DNA from: an uncultured Clostridia bacterium
Lineage (GTDB): Bacteria; Bacillota; Clostridia; Oscillospirales; Acutalibacteraceae
NCBI GenBank assembly: GCA_947627345.1
Contig: CANQVS010000010.1
Span: 1 to 64,000 of the forward strand
Reading direction: 5' to 3'
DNA: 64,000 nt
Shown here: positions 42,836-50,745 of the stretch, one piece after another
Layout: each line of letters opens with the position of its first letter
How positions within the stretch are numbered: position 1 is the first letter of the stretch
Notes under the pieces: generated by a model
Database searches by the model: none
The model's input: only the letters and a program-made list of their open reading frames with translations
Told to the model about the DNA's origin: nothing
Translations under genes and position numbers: made by a program

Positions 42836-43372
42836 TTATTTAAGTATTATATCGTTTAAATGTCTCTTCTCAAAAATAACTATAAACGGAAGTCCGAGTA
42901 CAAAAAGAACTCCTAACTCTCCCAAAGCTACAAATCCGCCTTGAATGAGAAAATCAACAAAATTAAAACTCATACTTCCTATAAAGAAGAAGTCTATCTC
43001 AAAGCCAACAAAAATTCCGTTGAATAAAGCAGGCATTAAAACAGCCAATAAAGGCAGATTTTTTATTCGAACATTCCTTAAAAGATACATTGTAATTGCC
43101 GCAAGCAACGTAGCCGCAGAGCCGAAAATCATATCATAAAATCCAAGCCCTGCCGTAACGGAGCTTATATTGGCTATAATACAGCCGATGGTAAGCCCCG
43201 GTATGGCCGCGCGCGTATAAAGCGCAAGAACTGTCAGAACCTCCGCAACTCTGAACTGCACCGCCATTGATGCAGTTCCGGGCAAGAGCATATTCTGCCC
43301 CACCGTAAGCACAGCGTACAGAGCCGCGATAACCGCGCCCTGCACTAAAAAAGCGGTTGATTTTTTTGTCAT
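42836..43372 (-). CDS. queT: Queuosine precursor ECF transporter S component QueT
   Basis: The substrate-binding subunit of an energy-coupling-factor transporter for queuosine precursors. The 178-aa protein starts 'MTKKSTAFLVQGAVIAALYA' and has about five or six membrane helices. Family-like stretches are 'VQFRVAEVLTVLALYTRAAIPGLTIGC' and 'GLGFYDMIFGSAATLL'. The track start (43438) would run through a preQ1 riboswitch; GGAGGA sits 6-7 nt before ATG 43372. The riboswitch upstream independently supports the substrate. Confidence 0.94.
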   Translation of the reverse strand: MTKKSTAFLVQGAVIAALYAVLTVGQNMLLPGTASMAVQFRVAEVLTVLALYTRAAIPGLTIGCIIANISSVTAGLGFYDMIFGSAATLLAAITMYLLRNVRIKNLPLLAVLMPALFNGIFVGFEIDFFFIGSMSFNFVDFLIQGGFVALGELGVLFVLGLPFIVIFEKRHLNDIILK

Positions 43373-43382
43373 ATTAAATTCC

Positions 43383-43422
43383 TCCGTAGTTTTATTTATA
43401 GTCTGGATATTGCGAACAGACT
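43383..43422 (-). promoter_or_regulatory. preQ1-I riboswitch
   Basis: Minus-strand RNA: P1 AGUCUG/CAGACU closes loop UUCGCAAUAUC. An A-rich tail AUAAAUAAAACUA then runs into CGGAGG. Loop UCG can pair with CGG at the ribosome site, the preQ1-I pseudoknot, giving translational repression of queT. Confidence 0.78.
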
Positions 43423-43440
43423 CGGCAAACGCCGACAAAT

Positions 43441-43469
43441 ATTATATCAGGGAATTTAACATTTTGCAA
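43441..43469 (-). promoter_or_regulatory. queT promoter
   Basis: -35 TTGCAA (43469-43464), 17-bp spacer, -10 TATAAT (43446-43441). Confidence 0.85.
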
Positions 43470-43494
43470 CAATGTTTTTAACTCAAAAAACTAA

Positions 43495-43527
43495 ATAAAA
43501 CCGAGAAAGGCTGCCTAAACGGCAGCC
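43495..43527 (-). terminator. Terminator of the small orphan gene
   Basis: 7-bp GC-rich stem GGCTGCC/GGCAGCC, with flanking bases that extend it, then GGTTTTATTT on the minus strand. Confidence 0.7.
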
Positions 43528-43587
43528 AATCCCGGATTTAGAAGTTTTGAAATTAACGTGAAAACGTGGATGTCTGTTTTAGTGACT

Positions 43588-43842
43588 TTAGCAAACCTCA
43601 TCAAAAAGATTAAGTCTGAAAAGTTTGCTTTCATCAGTCTTGTTCTCGCAAACAATAGATGCTTCCGCAATCCTGCCTCCCTCAATAAGCTGGGTAAGCC
43701 CTACAAGCTGTGAAAGTTTGCTACGAAGATTTAACTTATCTCCATCTCTGGTAACGAGATATACGTTACCCTCGCAGGTATCAAGCACAGCTAAGAATTC
43801 AGAAACATTGATGTCGTGAATGTTGAGAATAGGGGTCATCAT
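43588..43842 (-). CDS. Small conserved-looking protein of unknown function (84 aa)
   Basis: I do not recognise a named family. The corrected start, the first of two ATGs at 43842, follows a perfect AAGGAGG. The track's 144-aa version reads through the promoter. The protein is soluble and compact: 'ILNIHDINVSEFLAVLDTCE', then 'YLVTRDGDKLNLRSKLSQL', a Gly turn, and a C-terminal 'SKLFRLNLFDEVC'. No Cys pair, signal or membrane segment. It has a strong promoter of its own (43949-43976) and a terminator, so it is expressed as a single gene. Confidence 0.85.
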   Translation of the reverse strand: MMTPILNIHDINVSEFLAVLDTCEGNVYLVTRDGDKLNLRSKLSQLVGLTQLIEGGRIAEASIVCENKTDESKLFRLNLFDEVC

Positions 43843-43948
43843 TCTTTCCTCCTTTATTATGTTCTGTTGCCATTTACCATTTGTCGATAATGTGCAATTG
43901 GTTGTCAACCGTAGCAATGTCAAGTAAAATATCTGCTTGACAATTATC

Positions 43949-43976
43949 ATTATATCCATTTTTTCGGAAAAGTCAA
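43949..43976 (-). promoter_or_regulatory. Promoter of the small orphan gene
   Basis: -35 TTGACT (43976-43971), 16-bp spacer, -10 TATAAT (43954-43949). About 100 nt of leader follow. Confidence 0.8.
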
Positions 43977-44218
43977 CAATTTTTATAAACTTTGTTTGTA
44001 CATAATTACGAGCAAAAAGCAAATTTATCTAATTGTATTGCAATATAATTGTGCATATCTAACAATAAAATACTACGGAGAAAACAGCAATCGACAACAC
44101 TTACCTCATAAATTCGTCAATTTGTACTTTACTGAAATTAAATTCTTATTATCATTTTACATTTTTCACAAACTTCCTTTTGGATAAAATATGTATGCTC
44201 TTAAATTAAAAAGAGCAG

Positions 44219-44247
44219 TTGAGAAAAAAAGCTTTTTAGTGTATAAT
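44219..44247 (+). promoter_or_regulatory. Promoter of the phosphohexomutase gene
   Basis: -35 TTGAGA (44219-44224), 17-bp spacer, -10 TATAAT (44242-44247). It shows that the true start is downstream of the track start at 44191. Confidence 0.85.
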
Positions 44248-44277
44248 TTGCATATATTAGAAAAGAGGGGTCATTTT

Positions 44278-45777
44278 ATGCTTAATACCTTTTACAAAAA
44301 CTTTAAAAGCGGAACAGATATAAGGGGAGTTGCCGTTGAGGGCGTAAAGGGGCAGGATATAAACCTCACAGACGAGGTCGTTTCGGCTATGGCAAACGGT
44401 TTTGCTCTTTGGCTGTCAGAAAAGGTTAAAAAGCCCTGCGACAAGCTCACGGTTTCTATCGGCAGAGACAGCAGAATAAGCGGTCCGAAAATTCTGGATA
44501 TTGTTTCACAAACGCTTAAAAACGCAGGCGTAAGCGTGCTTAACTGCTCGCTCGCGTCAACTCCGTCTATGTTTATGACAACCGTTGATTTAGAATGTGA
44601 CGGCGCGGTTCAGATAACGGCGAGTCATCATCCCTTTAACCGAAACGGCTTAAAATTCTTTACACGAGAGGGTGGACTTGAGGGAGAAGATATTGAGAAA
44701 ATACTTCAGTACGCGCAGGACAACAAAACTCCCCTCCGCTCACAAAACGGCGCAATAAAAGAAATTGACTATATGAAACAATATTGCTCTCATTTAGAGG
44801 ATATTATAAAAAAAGGCATAAACGCCGACGATTACGAATATCCGCTCAAAGGCTTTAAAATCGTAGTGGACGCGGGAAACGGCGTCGGCGGATTTTACGC
44901 GGACGTTCTGAAAAATTTAGGAGCAGACACAACGGGAAGCCGTTATCTTGACCCCGACGGAATGTTTCCTAACCATATCCCGAACCCTGAAAACAAGGAG
45001 GCTATGCAGTCGATTTGCGAGGCTGTACTTGAAAACGGGGCGGATTTAGGCGTTATATTCGACACAGACGTTGACCGAGGCGGAGCGGTTGACAAAAGCG
45101 GTAACGAAATTAACCGCAACCGTCTTGTTGCGCTGGCTTCGGCTATCGCCCTTGAGGGAAACGACGGAGCAACTATTGTAACAGACTCGATTACATCAAG
45201 CGGACTTAAAGAATTTATTGAAAACACATTAGGCGGAAAGCACTACCGCTACCGCAGAGGATATAAAAATGTTATAGACAAGGGAATTGAGTTAAACAAT
45301 AAGGGAATCAACTGCCCGCTTGCGATTGAAACTTCAGGCCACGCGGCTATGAGGGAAAATTATTTTCTCGACGACGGAGCGTATCTCTGCACAAAAATCA
45401 TCATTAAAATGGCTCAGCTGAGTAAAGAGGGCAAAAGCATAGAAAGTATAACCTCCGATTTAAAGGAGCCTTTAGAGGAAGAAGAAATACGCTTTAAAAT
45501 TGTTGAGGACGATTTTAGAGCGTGCGGAGAGAGAATCATTAAAGAGCTTAACGATTACGCTAAAAATGCCAGGGGTTGGATATTGGCTGACGACAACCGC
45601 GAGGGCGTGAGGGTTTCCTTTGATAAAAACAACGGCAACGGCTGGTTTTTGCTAAGGCTTTCGGTTCACGACCCGATTATGCCTCTTAATATTGAAAGCG
45701 ACAGCGCGGGTGGAGTTGATATAATCAAGGAGAAGCTTTTCAAATTCCTTAAAACAACAAATGGTCTGGAAATATAA
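44278..45777 (+). CDS. Alpha-D-phosphohexomutase (phosphoglucomutase/phosphomannomutase family)
   Basis: It moves phosphate between C1 and C6 of hexoses. The corrected start ATG 44278 after AGAGGGG gives 499 aa. Domain 1 holds the phosphoserine loop 'TASHHPFNRNG' (a variant of the usual TASHNP). Domain 2 has the metal loop 'DTDVDRGG'. Domain 3 has 'ETSGHAAMRENYFLDDGAYL'. Domain 4 ends near 'GWFLLRLSVHDPIMPLNIES'. The substrate (glucose, mannose or glucosamine) cannot be set from the motifs; the longer length and 'SGHAA' loop do not fit GlmM well. Confidence 0.92.
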   Translation: MLNTFYKNFKSGTDIRGVAVEGVKGQDINLTDEVVSAMANGFALWLSEKVKKPCDKLTVSIGRDSRISGPKILDIVSQTLKNAGVSVLNCSLASTPSMFMTTVDLECDGAVQITASHHPFNRNGLKFFTREGGLEGEDIEKILQYAQDNKTPLRSQNGAIKEIDYMKQYCSHLEDIIKKGINADDYEYPLKGFKIVVDAGNGVGGFYADVLKNLGADTTGSRYLDPDGMFPNHIPNPENKEAMQSICEAVLENGADLGVIFDTDVDRGGAVDKSGNEINRNRLVALASAIALEGNDGATIVTDSITSSGLKEFIENTLGGKHYRYRRGYKNVIDKGIELNNKGINCPLAIETSGHAAMRENYFLDDGAYLCTKIIIKMAQLSKEGKSIESITSDLKEPLEEEEIRFKIVEDDFRACGERIIKELNDYAKNARGWILADDNREGVRVSFDKNNGNGWFLLRLSVHDPIMPLNIESDSAGGVDIIKEKLFKFLKTTNGLEI

Positions 45778-45782
45778 ATCTG

Positions 45783-45821
45783 AAAGCACAAAAAGCACCT
45801 CTATGGTGCTTTTTGTGCTTT
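45783..45821. terminator. Bidirectional terminator
   Basis: Perfect 17-bp stem AAAGCACAAAAAGCACC/GGTGCTTTTTGTGCTTT between convergent genes. Confidence 0.85.
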
Positions 45822-45831
45822 ATTATTAAAT

Positions 45832-46884
45832 TTAACAGCAAAGTACATATGGCTCATTTTTTGTATATGTAAAATAACTCAACGAAGTTATCCCTAAAAA
45901 CAAATAAGGAAACGCGTTTAACAAGAGATTAACTGTAAGAGCAAGCTGAACCGAACCGCTGTCTAAAAAGGCGACAAAAATTGCTGATAATAAAAACAAA
46001 CCAGCAAAAATAAAATTCATCACGGAGAAAAACATCGCTGTTTTACGTCTTATCTTTTCGTCTCTTACGCTCTTTCTCACAGAGCCTGCAAACAGAAACT
46101 GTGAAATTGCAAGCAGTAAAATCAAGGCGCATATAACCAATAAAACCGTAAACAGTACGGCAATTACCCCGACTGAAATTACAGCAACCGGCAAATATCG
46201 TATTAAAAAAATCGCTGTGCCGAAAAACAAAGCAAAAACCATAAAGCACGCTAAAGCCAATGAAAGTAACAAGAGAATTAAGCTGATTATTGAGCCTGTT
46301 CTGAAAAAAGCAGATGCAAAGTTCAGATTTCCGTTTTTTGAACGACTTTTAATAAAAAATATCAGCAAAGCCACCGCGACAAATATCTCAAAAAGATTTA
46401 TGTTATATTTCTCAATTATCCTAATAAAATTATTTTTCTCCTCAAAAATTACGCTCAAAAAATCTATACGCGAAAATCCCGTAAGGCTGAGCGAAAGATT
46501 TATAACAGCAGTAAGAAAAATTACCGCCGAGGTCACAGCTGTAATGGGCTTGCAAAAGAAGCTTTTTAAAATATTATTTCCCGTCTTTCTTTGCAAGAAG
46601 TCACTTTCACAGTCGAATTTCCTGACCTTATCATTTTCATAATTGTGGGTGGAATTTTTATAATTTTCCGTTTCGGTTTCTTTTTTTACCTTAAAAAGTT
46701 CGTCGAGAGTTACCCCGTAAATCTTTGCCAAACTGATGAGATTATCGGTATCGGGCGACGCTTCCGCACGCTCCCATTTTGAAACAGCCTGACGGCTGAC
46801 GCCGATTTTCTCTGCAAGCTCCTCCTGCGAAAGGCCTCGGGCTTTTCTATACTGTAACAATCTGTCTGCAATTTCAATATTCAT
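45832..46884 (-). CDS. XRE-family HTH regulator fused to a multi-pass membrane domain
   Basis: The N-terminal HTH (about 1-65, 'YRKARGLSQEELAEKIGVSR', 'KWERAEASPDTDNLISLAKIYGVTLDELF') is joined by a polar linker to a C-terminal membrane part. Helices lie at about 115-135, 155-177, 190-225, 230-265, 285-310 and 320-345. Such membrane-tethered regulators are common in Clostridia; ligand and targets are unknown. The first ~75 codons and the promoter are nearly identical to the adjacent pseudogene, showing a local duplication. It starts after AAGGAG. Confidence 0.88.
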   Translation of the reverse strand: MNIEIADRLLQYRKARGLSQEELAEKIGVSRQAVSKWERAEASPDTDNLISLAKIYGVTLDELFKVKKETETENYKNSTHNYENDKVRKFDCESDFLQRKTGNNILKSFFCKPITAVTSAVIFLTAVINLSLSLTGFSRIDFLSVIFEEKNNFIRIIEKYNINLFEIFVAVALLIFFIKSRSKNGNLNFASAFFRTGSIISLILLLLSLALACFMVFALFFGTAIFLIRYLPVAVISVGVIAVLFTVLLVICALILLLAISQFLFAGSVRKSVRDEKIRRKTAMFFSVMNFIFAGLFLLSAIFVAFLDSGSVQLALTVNLLLNAFPYLFLGITSLSYFTYTKNEPYVLCC

Positions 46885-46957
46885 AAATCTTTCTCCTTAA
46901 ATCGTGCCACAATTATACCCCGAATTTTTGCGTTTTCGCCATACATTTTAGTTTTCA
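46692..46957. repeat. Duplicated segment, copy 1
   Basis: 266 bp that recur at 47382-47647, a constant 690-bp offset without indels and with about eight substitutions. It spans the promoter, ribosome site and HTH-coding 5' end. Confidence 0.95.
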
Positions 46958-47574
46958 TTAGATTTATTTATCATTTCAACTATACCGTAATACACGGGAA
47001 TAGTCAGATAAGCTGTCCAGCCCCAGCTCCAGCCGTCAAATAAAAAACCTGTTATCATCTGAAATACTACGCAAATAACGGGATAGGCAAAGCAATCGGC
47101 ATTGTGTTTATGAACCGCTTCAACAAAGGAATGATATACAGGAATAGCTAACAAACAAATCCACGAAAGTGCAAATCCGCAGAATTGTCCCGAAAATCCC
47201 CAAAAAAGCGTTCCCATTAAGGCAAGTATACCTATTAGAAAAATATGAACGATTTTTTTATATTTTTTACCTTTAATTTTCTCATCTTCTGTAATGTTTT
47301 CGCTTTCGTCAGCCTGAAAGTCCTTATTAACATATGCGGTTTCTTTATCAGGTTCTGCCTTATCGTCTTCGATTTTTCCTTTTAAAAGTTCGTCAAGAGT
47401 TACCCCGTAAATCTTTGCCAAACTGATGAGATTATCGGTATCGGGCGACGCTTCCGCACGCTCCTATTTTGAAACAGCCTGACGGCTGACGCCGATTTTT
47501 TCGGCAAGCTCCTCCTGCGAAAGGCCTCGGGCTTTTCTATACTGCAACAATCTGTCTGCAATTTCAATATTCAT
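46948..47574 (-). pseudogene. Second HTH-membrane gene, interrupted by an amber codon
   Basis: This paralogue of the preceding HTH-membrane gene begins ATG 47574 after AAGGAGG. Codon 37, TGG (Trp) in the intact copy's 'SKWERAEA', is TAG here (47466-47464). After it the frame continues correctly through 'YGVTLDELLKGKIEDD', an acidic linker and a membrane domain of four or five helices ending 'GIVEMINKSNEN'. The track's 157-aa ORF is only the part after the stop. The C-terminal domain is unrelated in sequence to the intact copy. Everything but the stop looks well kept, so the loss is recent, or the codon is read through. Confidence 0.88.
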
Positions 47575-47647
47575 AAATCTTCCTCCTTAAATCGTGCCAC
47601 AATTATACCCCGAATTTTTGCGCTTTCGCCATACATTTTAGTTTTCA
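47382..47647. repeat. Duplicated segment, copy 2
   Basis: Partner of 46692-46957 at about 97% identity by eye. It carries the amber change and ends just upstream of the shared promoter. Confidence 0.95.
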
Positions 47648-47686
47648 ATTGCGCAACTATAGGTTGCGTTTCAGTTTTTATGCGCT

Positions 47687-49588
47687 TTACAGGAGATATG
47701 TAAGATTTTCGGTATCAAGCTCCGCCGTGTTAAGCGCTGGCTTTGCGAGAGGAATATTTTTTCCGTTTTTTATAAACAAAGGCACCTCGTTAAGCGCTAC
47801 ATCAATATAATTCAGTCCTTTTTTGAGCTTTTCGGTTTTTATATTTTCTCCGCTTAGTTTTACAAATGTCATATCCTCGGGAAGATATACTGCTCTGCCG
47901 TTTTTGTTCTGTTCATAAATCGGCGCAATCATACATTCATCGCCGAGCATAAGCTGGTCCTCAATCTCCCTCGCGATTTTATCATCGGGATAATCAAACG
48001 CGAGCGGACGGAACATCATATCATCGTTTTCACTGCAACGTCTAAATGTTGAATAAAGATACGGAATAAGCCTGTAACGCACACAAAGAACGTCTGAAAA
48101 GTCTTTGCAGTCGCCGAATTGATATGCCTCCTGAACACGCGTACCGAGAGCGCGGTGATTACGCATAAGCGGAGTGAATACGCCGAGCGCAAGCCATCTC
48201 AAAAGCAAATCTCTCGTCACATTGTTATTGAATCCGCCGAGGTCCGCTCCGCAGTAGAGAAAACCGCACATATTGGCAGACGCAAGCATTTTGAGGTTGA
48301 GAAGAATATGCGACCACCAGCTGAAATTATCGCCGAACCATATTCCGCTTGTTCGGTGAGCGCCTATATATGAAGCCCTTGAAAAAATGAGTATCTTTTC
48401 CCTGCCGAATTTTTCCTCAAAAAATCCGCTCGCGGCGTTCGTCATAAACGCTCCGTAGAGGTTATGGACATCTTTATGGCAGACCATTTTTCCGCCAACA
48501 TTGTGATAGAAAGAGCAATAATCGTCCATACTGTTCTGAATACCCAAAACGGCGTCTTTCATCTTGAAAAAGCCCCATATATCAACTTCATCACGCCTTA
48601 TCTCGTCAAGCTTATCCAAAGCCTTGTTAAGACCGTTTGCGGAATAGAAAATAGCAGGCTCGTTCATATCATTCCAAAAGCCGTCAATCCCGACGTCTGT
48701 CAAAACCTTGTATTGACTTCCAAACCAACGGCGCGCGTCCTCGTTAAGAAAATCGGGAAGTCCTACAATGCCTGGCCATACTCCGCACTCAAAATCCGTA
48801 CCGTCGGCGTTCTTACAAAAATATCCGTTTTTATGCCCCTGCTCATAGACCTCATAACCCTCTTCCTTTTTTACTCCCGCGTCAATAATCGGGATAAGGT
48901 GGATATTATTTGCCCTCATATCGTCAACAAAGGCTTTAAAATCGGGAAATAAATCACGGTTTACCGTAAAATCCTTAAAGCGCTCCATATAATCTATATC
49001 CATATAAATACAGTCAAGCGGAAGATTATTTTTTCTGTGATTTTCCCGTACGTTTACAAAGTCTTCCTGCTTAGCGTAACCCCAACAGCTTTGCTGATAG
49101 CCGAAAGCCCAAAACGGAGGGATATAGCTTTTTCCGATAATTTTTCTGAAACTCCGCACAATTTCCCTCTCGCTGTTGCCTTCAATATAATAAAAATCAG
49201 CGTTTTCTCCGTCAAGAATAATTTTTACCTCGTCCGTTTTGCTGTAGGCTAAGTCCCATTTTACACGCGCGGGGAAGTCAATAAACAGTCCGAATTTTTT
49301 CTTCGCACTGACCACGATAAAATTGTGCGCACCGTACAGAGAGCGTTTGTCCTCTGTGTGATTTGTTTCATCACTGCACCAGCTTTCATAAACCCAACCG
49401 CGCTTATTAATTCCGCGGACCGCCTCGCCGAGTCCGAAAATCATATCACCTTCGCCGATATTGAATTTTACAACCGCCTTTTCATCAACAGAAAGTTCAA
49501 GAGGAAAGTCCCTTATATCACTTATCTCAATATTTTCAACTACCGCTTGCGTGTCAAACGGATTTCCTATTCTGAATTTTTTTACCAT
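47687..49588 (-). CDS. Glycoside hydrolase family 31 (alpha-glucosidase type)
   Basis: A retaining alpha-glycosidase. The 633 aa show 'FGLGEAVRGINKRGW' (N-terminal beta domain) and 'IPPFWAFGYQQSCWGY'. The nucleophile is in 'DGFWNDMNEPAIF' and the acid/base is 'RTSGIWFGDNFSWW'. 'GADLGGF' and 'RWLALGVFTPLMRNH' also fit. No signal peptide, so it acts on imported sugars in the cytoplasm. Whether it cleaves alpha-glucosides or alpha-xylosides cannot be told. It has AGAGGTG as ribosome site and no sugar transporter beside it. Confidence 0.93.
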   Translation of the reverse strand: MVKKFRIGNPFDTQAVVENIEISDIRDFPLELSVDEKAVVKFNIGEGDMIFGLGEAVRGINKRGWVYESWCSDETNHTEDKRSLYGAHNFIVVSAKKKFGLFIDFPARVKWDLAYSKTDEVKIILDGENADFYYIEGNSEREIVRSFRKIIGKSYIPPFWAFGYQQSCWGYAKQEDFVNVRENHRKNNLPLDCIYMDIDYMERFKDFTVNRDLFPDFKAFVDDMRANNIHLIPIIDAGVKKEEGYEVYEQGHKNGYFCKNADGTDFECGVWPGIVGLPDFLNEDARRWFGSQYKVLTDVGIDGFWNDMNEPAIFYSANGLNKALDKLDEIRRDEVDIWGFFKMKDAVLGIQNSMDDYCSFYHNVGGKMVCHKDVHNLYGAFMTNAASGFFEEKFGREKILIFSRASYIGAHRTSGIWFGDNFSWWSHILLNLKMLASANMCGFLYCGADLGGFNNNVTRDLLLRWLALGVFTPLMRNHRALGTRVQEAYQFGDCKDFSDVLCVRYRLIPYLYSTFRRCSENDDMMFRPLAFDYPDDKIAREIEDQLMLGDECMIAPIYEQNKNGRAVYLPEDMTFVKLSGENIKTEKLKKGLNYIDVALNEVPLFIKNGKNIPLAKPALNTAELDTENLTYLL

Positions 49589-49647
49589 ATTTTCACCTCT
49601 GTAAATGCTGTATTTTTATTGTACGATATAATGTCTTAAAAATCAAT

Positions 49648-49681
49648 AAATCCCTTTGCATTACCAAACGCAAAGGGATTT
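49648..49681 (-). terminator. Terminator after the acyltransferase (end of aro operon)
   Basis: 12-bp stem AAATCCCTTTGC/GCAAAGGGATTT, then TATTGATTTTT on the minus strand. Confidence 0.75.
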
Positions 49682-49689
49682 TTCTTATA

Positions 49690-50733
49690 TCACACCGCGT
49701 GTTTAGGAGGGTTTTTCTGAATTTTTTGAACGGCGAGCCGTATCCACTTAAACGGATACTCAAAAACAGGTATTGAAAGCACGCCGACTATTGTAGCCAC
49801 CGCAAGCAGAAGAAGAAGAAAATCAGTAACGGAAACAATCTGAATTTCCTCTAAAAACTCCGTATCCATCAGCGAAATAACCAACGGCATATGGAATAAA
49901 TAAATGCTGAGAGTATGTCTGCCGATATACGAAGTAACAAGCCTGCAGGCGGGAATAATGAGCAGTACGCCCGCAATCATCAGCAGGGCAATCGCCAATG
50001 CCTGAAGCCTTAAAAGAGCGCCGTAACGGAACCACACTTCAAGCTCCGTGAAGTTAGCCTTTCCGTAAAAAAGCTTTATGGGAATATCGTCACGATTTTG
50101 CAAAGACCAAATTAAAATCGAACAGATGACAAACAAAGAACCCAGCAAAAGCCTGATGAAAAGATTAATTTTTCTGATTTTCATAAGCGCGTTGTTCGAC
50201 ATATAATATCCGATAAAGAAAAACGGCGCGAAAACAAAAATTCTATGCACGGCGAGCAGAATACCCGCGTCGGGAGCGTCGCTGATTAAAACAGAAAGAA
50301 GAACGGAAACAGTAATTGTTATATATGCGGGGAGTTTTTCGGCAATCGGAATCAAAAGATAATAGAAAATAATCGCGAGCAAATACCAAAGTCCCCTGTT
50401 GGAGTGGAATATATCAAGAATACTTGCTCCCTCAACCTCAATTCCGACTAACATCTTATAACCCGTTAAAGCGAGCTGAAAAACAAGATAATACGCCGAA
50501 AATATAAGCACCTTTTCCGCGCGGACCTTACCGTCTTTACAGTAGCTTTTGGAAAGAAATCCCGATACAAATATAAACGCCGGCATATGGAAGGTGTAAA
50601 TCCAGTAATCGAAGTCCTTGGCAAACGGTAGCAGGAGTTTTGTTCCCTCCAAAAGATGTCCCGCCACGACTAAGAAAATTAAAAATGTTTTTATATTATC
50701 CCAAAGATAATTTCGTTCCTTTTTCAGTTCCAT
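49690..50733 (-). CDS. Acyltransferase family 3 membrane protein
   Basis: An integral membrane O-acyltransferase of the OafA/fucose-4-O-acetylase type. The 347 aa have about ten helices and the early family pattern 'LWDNIKTFLIFLVVAGHLLEG' (catalytic-type His), then 'YWIYTFHMPAFIFVSGFLSKSY', 'RGLWYLLAIIFYYLLIP' and 'LSIYLFHMPLVISL'. There is no extracellular SGNH domain. It begins 12 bp after the pheA stop, behind GGTG, so it is probably the last gene of the aromatic operon although it has no obvious role there. The acceptor is unknown. Confidence 0.9.
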   Translation of the reverse strand: MELKKERNYLWDNIKTFLIFLVVAGHLLEGTKLLLPFAKDFDYWIYTFHMPAFIFVSGFLSKSYCKDGKVRAEKVLIFSAYYLVFQLALTGYKMLVGIEVEGASILDIFHSNRGLWYLLAIIFYYLLIPIAEKLPAYITITVSVLLSVLISDAPDAGILLAVHRIFVFAPFFFIGYYMSNNALMKIRKINLFIRLLLGSLFVICSILIWSLQNRDDIPIKLFYGKANFTELEVWFRYGALLRLQALAIALLMIAGVLLIIPACRLVTSYIGRHTLSIYLFHMPLVISLMDTEFLEEIQIVSVTDFLLLLLAVATIVGVLSIPVFEYPFKWIRLAVQKIQKNPPKHAV

Positions 50734-50745
50734 TTTTACACCAAA

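Larger units (their letters stand above)
43843..44277. other. Divergent promoter region
   Basis: Intergenic DNA between the small orphan gene (minus) and the phosphohexomutase (plus). It holds their promoters, listed separately, and a 100-bp AT-rich middle in which I see nothing else. Confidence 0.7.
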
